NCBI GenBank assembly: GCA_031287395.1 | Contig: JAITTA010000122.1 | Coordinates: 1 to 5,563, forward strand | Origin: Dysgonamonadaceae bacterium | GTDB taxonomy: Bacteria > Bacteroidota > Bacteroidia > Bacteroidales > Azobacteroidaceae | Length of the DNA stretch: 5,563 nt | Direction: 5' to 3' | Made by a program: the position numbers and the translations under genes | The notes under the pieces: model-generated | Database searches by the model: none | The model's input: the letters and a program-made list of their open reading frames with translations, nothing else | Told to the model about the DNA's origin: nothing | Part shown: one piece after another, positions 1-5,563 of the stretch | Position numbering within the stretch: the stretch's first letter is position 1 | Layout: each line of letters opens with the position of its first letter

Positions 1-31
1 TGTATAACAACGTATAACAAATTATTAACGT

Positions 32-502
32 ATGAAACCTGAAGTTGTAATCGGTCGATTGCTTCTTGAAAAAAAACTGACTCTCGGCACTGCCGAAAGT
101 TGCACGGGAGGAAGGATTGCCGGTTTGATTACTGCTGTTCCGGGAAGTTCTGCTTATTTTAAAGGTGGAATTGTGGCCTATTCCAATGAAGTCAAACAGC
201 AGGTACTGAGTGTTTCGGGTACTGATCTGGGGAAATACGGCGCTGTAAGCGAACCGGTCGTATTACAGATGGTAACAGGAGCGCGGCAGGTGTTAAAAAC
301 CGATTGTGCCGTTTCTACATCCGGAATTGCCGGACCGGATGGCGGAACTCCCGGAAAACCGGTTGGAACTGTTTGGATTGCGGTTTCGTATAAAGAAAAA
401 ACGGTAGCCCGTAAATTCCATTTTTCAGGCTGCCGTGAAGAGAATATTTTGTCGGCAGCAAACGCAGGACTGAATATGTTGATAGAACTTTTAGATGGAT
501 AA
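32..502 (+). CDS. pncC: Stand-alone CinA C-terminal-domain protein (PncC-like nicotinamide-nucleotide amidase)
   Basis: A complete 156-aa protein of the CinA C-terminal domain family. Characterised members deamidate nicotinamide mononucleotide to nicotinate mononucleotide plus ammonia in the cytoplasm, a pyridine-nucleotide recycling step. Visible family motifs are TAESCTGG (residues 20-27), the FKGGIVAYSNEVK segment (43-55, with conserved Tyr50 and Lys55) and the glycine-rich STSGIAGPDGGTPGKPVGTVW stretch around residues 95-115. The N-terminal MoaB/MogA-like domain of full-length (about 400 aa) CinA is absent, and the length fits the single-domain form, so this is not a truncation. The ATG at 32 puts the first motif at the usual distance from the N-terminus. 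The leader is A/T-rich with no Shine-Dalgarno motif, as is common in Bacteroidota. The 3' end overlaps the convergent pfkA by 12 bp. The family call is firm; NMN deamidase activity is inferred from the family. Confidence 0.93.
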   Translation: MKPEVVIGRLLLEKKLTLGTAESCTGGRIAGLITAVPGSSAYFKGGIVAYSNEVKQQVLSVSGTDLGKYGAVSEPVVLQMVTGARQVLKTDCAVSTSGIAGPDGGTPGKPVGTVWIAVSYKEKTVARKFHFSGCREENILSAANAGLNMLIELLDG

Positions 503-1471
503 TATCTTCAGCGTATTCAATAAATCCCTGTTAATAGGTTTCTGGTTTTTAATTGCTTTTGAAAAAGGAATATAGACAATTTTATCGTCTTGTATTCCAA
601 TCATAACATTGCGCTGGTCATCCAGTAAAGCATCGATTGCAGCAGCCCCCATACGGCTGGACAGGATACGGTCAGCTGCAGTGGGAGACCCTCCGCGTTG
701 AATGTGACCCAATATGGTTACGCGTACATCGTATTCGGGATATTCTTTTTTAACCCTTTCGGCCATTCCCATAGCCCCACCGGTTAATTCGCTTTCTGCG
801 ACCAATACGATAGAACTGTTTTTCGATTTGCGGAAACCATTCTTAATCAGTTCTTCCAGTTGATCCACTTCTGTAGATATTTCCGGGATAATAGCCGCTT
901 CGGCTCCCGAAGCAATCGCCCCGTTTAAAGCCAGAAATCCGGCATCCCGTCCCATGACTTCGATGAAAAACAAACGTTCGTGAGAAGTCGCCGTGTCGCG
1001 AATCTTATCGACGGCTTCCATTATTGTGTTTAAAGCCGTATCGTAGCCAATCGTCGTATCCGTACCATACAAATCATTATCGATTGTTCCCGGAATTCCT
1101 ACAATAGGAAAATTGAATTCCTGGGCAAAAATCCGGGCGCCGGTCAAAGAACCGTCGCCTCCGATTACAACCAAAGCATCGATTTTCTCTTTTAATAAAG
1201 TTTCATGAGCTGTAACACGTCCTTCCGGAGTCATGAATTCCTTAGAACGAGCTGTTTTTAAAATCGTTCCCCCCTGTTGGATGATATTACTGACATTGTT
1301 GGTCCTGAATTGTACAATCTCTCCTGTAATAAGTCCCCTGTAGCCTCTATAGATGCCTTTTACCTCAAAACCATTATATATTGCGCTACGGGTGACTGCG
1401 CGGATCGCAGCATTCATTCCGGGAGCATCTCCACCGGAAGTCAGGATGCCTACACATTTAATTTCTGCCAT
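491..1471 (-). CDS. pfkA: ATP-dependent 6-phosphofructokinase
   Basis: A complete cytoplasmic glycolytic enzyme that phosphorylates fructose 6-phosphate to fructose 1,6-bisphosphate. From the ATG at 1471 it has 326 aa, close to the 320 aa of the E. coli enzyme. Visible motifs are LTSGGDAPGMNAAIRA (residues 10-25, nucleotide site), GGDGS (104-108), PGTIDND (127-133, with Asp131 matching the catalytic Asp127 of E. coli), EVMGRDAG (171-178, sugar-phosphate site) and the family signature ILGHIQRGGSPTAADR (253-268, with Arg250 and His256 matching Arg243 and His249). Glycines in GGDGS and PGTIDND, where pyrophosphate-dependent enzymes carry Asp and Lys, indicate ATP as donor. The frame is open upstream to a TTG at 1519 and an ATG at 1501, but those would add 16 or 10 residues not expected before the first motif. 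Its stop lies inside the end of the convergent pncC-like gene. Confidence 0.96.
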   Translation of the reverse strand: MAEIKCVGILTSGGDAPGMNAAIRAVTRSAIYNGFEVKGIYRGYRGLITGEIVQFRTNNVSNIIQQGGTILKTARSKEFMTPEGRVTAHETLLKEKIDALVVIGGDGSLTGARIFAQEFNFPIVGIPGTIDNDLYGTDTTIGYDTALNTIMEAVDKIRDTATSHERLFFIEVMGRDAGFLALNGAIASGAEAAIIPEISTEVDQLEELIKNGFRKSKNSSIVLVAESELTGGAMGMAERVKKEYPEYDVRVTILGHIQRGGSPTAADRILSSRMGAAAIDALLDDQRNVMIGIQDDKIVYIPFSKAIKNQKPINRDLLNTLKILSI

Positions 1472-1506
1472 AACTGAATAAATTTTGCCTGAAACGAGCA
1501 TTAACC

Positions 1507-1520
1507 TTTGGCAAGCCAAA
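1507..1520. promoter_or_regulatory. Short perfect palindrome in the pfkA leader
   Basis: TTTGGC and GCCAAA form a perfect 6-bp inverted repeat around a 2-bp centre. It lies 36 bp upstream of the preferred pfkA start codon, inside the predicted 5' leader if the promoter at 1587-1617 is correct. It could be an operator for a dimeric regulator. The 2-nt spacing is too tight for a stable RNA hairpin, so a protein-binding site is the more natural reading. No regulator can be named, and a palindrome of this size can arise by chance. Confidence 0.3.
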
Positions 1521-1586
1521 AGAAATGATCATGCGAGTTCCATATGACCTTTAAAAATAAAATTATGTACATATGAAAAAACTGCA

Positions 1587-1617
1587 CAAAGTTACAACTT
1601 CTTTCCTGAAAAACACA
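1587..1617 (-). promoter_or_regulatory. Candidate Bacteroidota sigma-ABfr-type promoter for pfkA
   Basis: Read on the - strand, positions 1594-1587 give TAACTTTG, an exact match to the Bacteroidota -7 consensus TAnnTTTG. A TGTG at 1617-1614 matches three of four bases of the -33 TTTG element, with a 19-bp spacer, which is within the usual 19-21. Transcription would begin near 1580, giving a leader of roughly 110 nt before the pfkA ATG at 1471. It is the only exact -7 match I found on this strand in the intergenic region. The start site is inferred. Confidence 0.45.
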
Positions 1618-1661
1618 TCTTGTAGTAAAAATCATGCCTTACAGGATAAACATTTCAATAG

Positions 1662-1705
1662 AAAATGCGGATTTACTACTTGAATTGGAGTGAATTCGCA
1701 TTTTT
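1662..1705 (+). terminator. Hairpin with T-run, probable rho-independent terminator on the + strand
   Basis: Arms 1662-1677 and 1689-1704 pair over 16 positions around an 11-nt loop. In a + strand RNA, 14 pairs are Watson-Crick and two are G-U wobbles (1670 with 1696, 1674 with 1692). In a - strand RNA these two become A-C mismatches, so the + strand is favoured. The 3' arm runs into five T residues at 1701-1705 and the 5' arm starts with four A residues, a layout often seen at intrinsic terminators. The G/C content of the stem is low, so strength is uncertain. No + strand gene ends just upstream. It could stop readthrough from the pncC-like gene that runs antisense through pfkA, or attenuate transcription from an upstream susC-like promoter. 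Confidence 0.5.
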
Positions 1706-1768
1706 GTTAAAAACAGAAAAAGAAAAAACAATTACAGTAAAAGCCTTTGGGGAGCAACATCTAAATTT

Positions 1769-1783
1769 ATACAAATTTTGTAT
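1769..1783. promoter_or_regulatory. 15-bp palindrome and possible promoter upstream of the susC-like gene
   Basis: ATACAAA (1769-1775) and TTTGTAT (1777-1783) form perfect 7-bp arms around one central base, 39 bp before the start codon. The segment 1773-1780 reads AAATTTTG, one base away from the Bacteroidota -7 motif TAnnTTTG. A TTTG at 1746-1749 could be the -33 element, but its 23-bp spacer is longer than usual. If this is the promoter, the start site would be near 1787 with a leader of about 36 nt, and the palindrome would overlap the -7 element as an operator could. Both roles are inferred. Confidence 0.35.
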
Positions 1784-1822
1784 TTTATAGCATTAATTTA
1801 AAAAAAAACAAAATCATTGTGT

Positions 1823-4800
1823 ATGAAAAAAGCAAAAAACTATGTTGAAAAAATCATTCTTTCACAGAAATTTCTCCTATCGTTGTTTTTTTGTTTTCTT
1901 GTCTCGGCAAATATGCAGGCACAGGAAATCAGCGGAACGGTAATAGACGAAAAGAATGAACCCTTACCAGGAGTCAGTGTAAGTGTAAAAGGAACAAAAG
2001 ACGGTATGCCTACCGGTTTAAATGGAAAATTTTCCCTCAATGTAACGGATGCAAATGCTGTATTGGTATTTCAGTACCTTGGCTACAAAACCCAGGAAGT
2101 GAAAATAGCCGGAAGAACGGACGTTACCGTAATGATGTACGAAGATCAGCAATTACTGGATGAGGTCGTCGTGGTAGGTTTCCAGTCACAACGAAAAGTC
2201 AACTTAACCGGAGCAATCACTGCGGTGGGGGCAGAAGTCTTTGAAAACCGGCCTGTTTCGAATATAGGTCAGGCTTTGCAAGGGGTGGTGCCCAACCTGA
2301 ATATCAGTATCAGCAACGGAGCTCCGAACACCGTACCGTCATTCAATATCAGAGGAGGTACATCCATCGAGAAAAACAGTGATGGTGCTTGGACAGTAAC
2401 TCGTGGCGCTCCGCTTATTTTAGTGGATGGAGTAGAATACAGCGCGACCATGCTCAACCAGATGAATCCCAACGATATCGAAAGCATGAGTGTGATCAAG
2501 GATGCTTCGGCTGCCGCTATTTACGGGACAAAAGCAACTTATGGCGTTATGTTGATTCAAACAAAATCAGGAAAATTCGGACAGAAAGGAAAAATAAGTT
2601 ATAGCTATGATCTTTCATTCGAGACACCTTCTGCTATTCCCGACATCCTGGATGCATACACCTTGCAAAAGGCATCCATGGATAAAACTACGTGGACGGG
2701 AGGCTCTGTCGGTTCCTCCGAACAAACAAAGCTGGAGGCTATCAGAAAATACATGGATAATCCTACTCAGGAAAACGCCTGGTATATGGATGGAAACACT
2801 ATTGTTTGGGTTGCAAATATGAATCCTTACGATATTCTTCTCCGGGACTATGCGCCGACACATAAGCATAATCTGAGTATTCAGGGAGGTTCGGATAAAG
2901 TAACTTATTATGTATCTTTAGGTTATCAGAATGAAGAAGGTTTGTATAAAATCGGTAATGATGTATATAACCGTTACAACGGAATGGTAAGAGTCAATGC
3001 CAAAGTAAAAAAATGGTTCAATGTGGAAGGCCGTTTGAATTATAACCGCACCACTTATGATTCTCCTTATCTGGTTGGAGGAAAAGGGACTGTGTGGTCT
3101 GCTATGAAAGGGGGCGAAATTGCGAAAAATATCAATATGCCGCTTATGACCGGTCCGAACGATCCGATTCCCAATGCTTATACCGATAATATCCTTTCCT
3201 GGTTATCGTATGGAGCAAAATCCCAAACAACATCGGCTACGACGGCCATGTCTTTGTCACCGGAATTCATTATTATACCTAATACCTTAAAAGCAAAAGC
3301 CGATTTGTCTTTCACGCCGCAATCCACAGTTTCGGAACGTCGCAGTCCGAAACATGACTACGTGACTACCAGCTGGAACAGTACGGTAGCCGAACAGAGC
3401 GAAGCACAGGAACATCGCGGACAATTGTCGAGAAATTCGACGGATACTTATCTCATTAATGCTTACTTCGATTTCAATAAGACATTTGCCGGAAAACATG
3501 CTGTTTCGGCCGTTCTGGGATACAGCCAGGAATCCGTAACATATGGATCTTTAACGGCCGATTTGAGAGGATTGTTCTCTCCGAACATCCTGAAACCCGG
3601 AGCTGCCGACGATATCACGTTGCATACGATTTCAACGGGAGCGCAAAGACGTACCGGACGCGCCGTATTTGGCGGGATAAATTACGTTTTTAACGACCGT
3701 TATCTGTTTGAAGTGAAAAACCGTTATGATGGCAGTTCCCGATTTACCAAGAGTGAACGTTTCGTGTCTTTTCCTGCTTTCTCTGCCGGTTGGAGAATTT
3801 CGGAAGAAAGTTTTATGGATTTTACAAACGACTGGCTGGATAATCTGAAAATCAAGGGGTCGTGGGGCCGGTTAGGTAGTCAACCGAGTTCTTATTATCC
3901 TTATCAGGCAACCATGGGTTCAGGAACAGCTTCTTATTTTATTGATAATAAATGGGTTAGTTATGTCGGCGCTCCCGGTTTGATATCGCCTTCACTGACT
4001 TGGCAAAAAGCGGCGACAACCAATTTCGGAATTGATGCCAATCTCTTGAAAAATCGTCTGGATGCAGAATATAACGTCTATAAAAGAAGGGTAACCGATA
4101 TCCTGCTCGACGGCGAAGTTCCGTATCCTTCCGTATTGGGGGCCAATCCGCCTACCGTCAATAGCGGAATTATCGACGCATATGGCTGGGAATTCTCTCT
4201 GAATTGGCGGGACAGGTTAGCCAACGGGATAACTTATAAAGTCGGACTGGTTGTTTCGGACGAACAGACTGAAGTGGTAAAATTCTCCGGCAATCCTACG
4301 AAATTGTTATCTACTCTCTATGATGGAATGGTTACCGGTAATATTTGGGGATATGAAACCGGAGGCATTTTGCAGGTATCCGATTTAACTCCGAATCCGG
4401 ACAAGGCAGGCGCTTACCTTTTCAACGGGCCGAATCAACCCGGAACTACTTACTGGCCGGGATATATGTGGTACCGGGATATTAATGGAGACGGGCTTGT
4501 CAATGGAGGCTCCGGTACTTTGGAAGAGCATGGCGACCAGAAACTTCTCGGAAACAGTACGCCCCGTTACCGGTATGGAATTACCGCAGATATCAGTTGG
4601 AAAGGATTTGACTTGAACTTGTTTTTCCAGGGAATAGGAAAAAGAGATTTGTGGATCAGTAACTCTTCTTATTGGGGTGGAGGAGCCGGTTCCCGTTGGA
4701 TGTACGATCGTTCGTGGACGCCGGAAAGAACCGATACTCAATTCCCGATGTACACGGCGAGCGTAAGTACGCAATCGGCTTATATGATTAATGGCGCTTA

Positions 4801-5005
4801 TCTTCGTCTGAAACAGGCTATATTGGGCTATACCCTGCCTCAATCGCTTACTAAAAAATTAGATATAGAAAGATTACGATTCAGTCTTGCCGGATACAAT
4901 TTGTTTGAGATTATGGATATTCCGAGAGTATTTGATCCTGATCAGATTTCAGACGCTTATCCTCAAAAACGAATCATATCATTGGGAGCACAAATTACAT
5001 TTTAA
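1823..5005 (+). CDS. SusC/RagA family TonB-dependent outer-membrane transporter
   Basis: A complete 1060-aa outer-membrane barrel that imports oligosaccharides or peptides into the periplasm using TonB energy, together with its SusD partner. Residues 1-33 form a signal peptide (basic start, hydrophobic core 17-29, likely cleavage after MQA at 31-33). A carboxypeptidase-regulatory-like domain follows (about 36-106; GTVIDEKNEPLPGVSVSVKG), then a TonB-box-like DEVVVVGF (113-120). The plug domain covers about 121-251, with NIRGGTSI (175-182), PLILVDGV (197-204) and NPNDIESMSVIKDASAAAIYG (215-235). The barrel runs to the C-terminus, with the usual DINGDG motif (886-891) and a terminal Phe. No STN domain is visible before the regulatory-like domain, so direct anti-sigma signalling is not expected. 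The start is the ATG at 1823; a TTG six bases upstream is less likely. The susD-like gene follows after 21 bp, so the two are probably co-transcribed. Substrate unknown. Confidence 0.96.
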   Translation: MKKAKNYVEKIILSQKFLLSLFFCFLVSANMQAQEISGTVIDEKNEPLPGVSVSVKGTKDGMPTGLNGKFSLNVTDANAVLVFQYLGYKTQEVKIAGRTDVTVMMYEDQQLLDEVVVVGFQSQRKVNLTGAITAVGAEVFENRPVSNIGQALQGVVPNLNISISNGAPNTVPSFNIRGGTSIEKNSDGAWTVTRGAPLILVDGVEYSATMLNQMNPNDIESMSVIKDASAAAIYGTKATYGVMLIQTKSGKFGQKGKISYSYDLSFETPSAIPDILDAYTLQKASMDKTTWTGGSVGSSEQTKLEAIRKYMDNPTQENAWYMDGNTIVWVANMNPYDILLRDYAPTHKHNLSIQGGSDKVTYYVSLGYQNEEGLYKIGNDVYNRYNGMVRVNAKVKKWFNVEGRLNYNRTTYDSPYLVGGKGTVWSAMKGGEIAKNINMPLMTGPNDPIPNAYTDNILSWLSYGAKSQTTSATTAMSLSPEFIIIPNTLKAKADLSFTPQSTVSERRSPKHDYVTTSWNSTVAEQSEAQEHRGQLSRNSTDTYLINAYFDFNKTFAGKHAVSAVLGYSQESVTYGSLTADLRGLFSPNILKPGAADDITLHTISTGAQRRTGRAVFGGINYVFNDRYLFEVKNRYDGSSRFTKSERFVSFPAFSAGWRISEESFMDFTNDWLDNLKIKGSWGRLGSQPSSYYPYQATMGSGTASYFIDNKWVSYVGAPGLISPSLTWQKAATTNFGIDANLLKNRLDAEYNVYKRRVTDILLDGEVPYPSVLGANPPTVNSGIIDAYGWEFSLNWRDRLANGITYKVGLVVSDEQTEVVKFSGNPTKLLSTLYDGMVTGNIWGYETGGILQVSDLTPNPDKAGAYLFNGPNQPGTTYWPGYMWYRDINGDGLVNGGSGTLEEHGDQKLLGNSTPRYRYGITADISWKGFDLNLFFQGIGKRDLWISNSSYWGGGAGSRWMYDRSWTPERTDTQFPMYTASVSTQSAYMINGAYLRLKQAILGYTLPQSLTKKLDIERLRFSLAGYNLFEIMDIPRVFDPDQISDAYPQKRIISLGAQITF

Positions 5006-5026
5006 TTTCAATAAATAAGAATAAGT

Positions 5027-5563
5027 ATGAAAAAAATAAAATATTATGTCTTGTTGTACCTGATGGCGGGTTTGGTATCGTTATCTTCGTGTGATGATAA
5101 TTTCTTACAACAAGATCCTATTCAGGAATTGGCAGAAGGTTCTTTCCTTAAAAACGAAGGAGACTTACCTTATTATCTGAACCAGTTGTATAACCGGTAT
5201 ATATCGGGGCATCAAAGCGGTTGGGCATACGATCGTATAGCTCCTTTTTACGATGTACAGGGTAGTCCGATTATTTACAATGACCTTTTTTCAGATAACA
5301 TGGTAAAGTCGGGAGGTGCAAGCAGCCGTTTGAACGAATCGTACAGAGTGCCGTCGAGTGGAACCAATGAAGGCTGGAAATGGGATAATTTACGTCTTAT
5401 CAATTATTTCCTGCGTAATTACCGGCAGGCCGAAGGTTCGGTTAACGATCCTTCCGAATTGAACAAATGGGCTGCTGAAGCTTATTTCTTCAAAGCTCTT
5501 GATTATTACCAAAAAGTACTTATATTTGGTGATGTACCCTGGTATACTTATGATCTGAATATC
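5027..5563 (+). CDS. SusD/RagB family outer-membrane lipoprotein, 3' end cut by the window
   Basis: The first 179 codons of a SusD-like protein, open to the window edge; family members usually have about 450-650 aa, so most of the gene lies to the right. SusD proteins sit on the cell surface as a lid over the SusC barrel and capture the substrate. Residues 1-21 form a lipoprotein signal peptide with lipobox LSSC, Cys22 being the lipidated residue. The acidic pair Asp23-Asp24 directly after it is compatible with a surface-export signal. Family-typical segments follow: NFLQQDPIQEL (25-35), WDNLRLINYFLRNY (119-132) and AEAYFFKALDYYQKVLIFGDVPW (150-172), the last being the strongly conserved helix ending in FGDVP. 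It starts 21 bp after the susC-like stop, in an A-rich spacer without a clear Shine-Dalgarno motif. Truncation is due to the window edge, not a mutation. Confidence 0.95.
   Translation, partial: MKKIKYYVLLYLMAGLVSLSSCDDNFLQQDPIQELAEGSFLKNEGDLPYYLNQLYNRYISGHQSGWAYDRIAPFYDVQGSPIIYNDLFSDNMVKSGGASSRLNESYRVPSSGTNEGWKWDNLRLINYFLRNYRQAEGSVNDPSELNKWAAEAYFFKALDYYQKVLIFGDVPWYTYDLNI

Larger units (their letters stand above)
1472..1822. other. Divergent intergenic region between pfkA and the susC-like gene
   Basis: This 351-bp stretch is A/T-rich and separates two divergently transcribed genes. On the - strand it contains a promoter candidate and a short palindrome in the pfkA leader. On the + strand it contains a long hairpin with a T-run, a palindrome close to the susC-like gene, and a run of nine A residues at 1800-1808. 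No tRNA, rRNA, insertion-sequence end or CRISPR-type repeat was seen. The only + strand reading frame of any note is a 36-codon one at 1573-1683, which I do not accept as a gene because it has no recognisable features and lies over the pfkA promoter candidate. Confidence 0.85.

Noticed and set aside
1..42. A frame open from the left edge to a TGA at 40-42, which could be the end of an upstream gene overlapping the pncC-like start by 11 bp.
   Set aside because: Only 13 codons (CITTYNKLLTYET) are visible and none is diagnostic; an open frame of this length is expected by chance.
1472..1519. N-terminal extension of pfkA to a TTG at 1519 or an ATG at 1501.
   Set aside because: The phosphofructokinase family begins only a few residues before the LTSGGDAPG motif, and the ATG at 1471 gives exactly that spacing; the extension also overlaps the TTTGGC palindrome.
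1564..1573. Small palindromes TATGTACATA (1564-1573) and ATGATCAT (1525-1532), and CATATGA repeated at 1541 and 1570.
   Set aside because: They are short and A/T-rich, expected by chance in such sequence, and not positioned relative to a promoter in a convincing way.
1800..1808. A run of nine A residues as a possible phase-variation tract.
   Set aside because: It is outside the coding region and the promoter candidate, and A-rich leaders are ordinary before Bacteroidota start codons.
1817..1822. A TTG start for the susC-like gene two codons upstream.
   Set aside because: The ATG at 1823 directly precedes a lysine-rich signal-peptide start, and TTG initiation is less likely.
4385..4843. A 152-codon open frame on the - strand inside the susC-like gene.
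   Set aside because: It lies wholly within a well-supported coding sequence, and its translation is rich in Arg, Ser and Pro without recognisable motifs, typical of an antisense shadow.

Overview
The window looks like a piece of a Bacteroidota chromosome, most likely from a gut-type member of the order Bacteroidales. The main reason is the SusC/RagA and SusD/RagB pair at the right. Supporting signs are start codons preceded by A/T-rich sequence without clear Shine-Dalgarno motifs, and a match to the Bacteroidota promoter motif TAnnTTTG. I cannot name the genus from sequence alone.

Left part (1-1471): two housekeeping-type genes converge. A 156-aa stand-alone CinA C-terminal-domain protein (NMN deamidase family, PncC-like) is on the + strand. 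An ATP-dependent 6-phosphofructokinase (pfkA, 326 aa from the preferred start) is on the - strand. Their 3' ends overlap by 12 bp, so neither gene has room for a terminator of its own between the two stop codons.

Middle (1472-1822): a 351-bp divergent intergenic region separates pfkA from the susC-like gene. It holds a plausible pfkA promoter on the - strand and a short perfect palindrome in the pfkA leader. It also holds a long hairpin followed by a T-run whose wobble pairs favour a + strand RNA. Just before the susC-like gene there is a 15-bp near-perfect palindrome that overlaps a weak promoter candidate. No RNA gene or mobile element was recognised here.

Right part (1823-5563): an apparently intact SusC/RagA-type TonB-dependent outer-membrane transporter (1060 aa) is followed after 21 bp by the start of a SusD/RagB-type surface lipoprotein, which is cut by the window edge after 179 codons. 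The two should form one outer-membrane glycan- or peptide-import complex: SusD as the substrate-capturing lid, SusC as the TonB-driven barrel. They are probably the first genes of a polysaccharide-utilization-type locus continuing to the right. The substrate cannot be told, because no hydrolase or regulator is visible. I see no strong evidence for a wholly new system. The most unusual items are the non-coding structures between pfkA and the susC-like gene and the overlapping convergent 3' ends.
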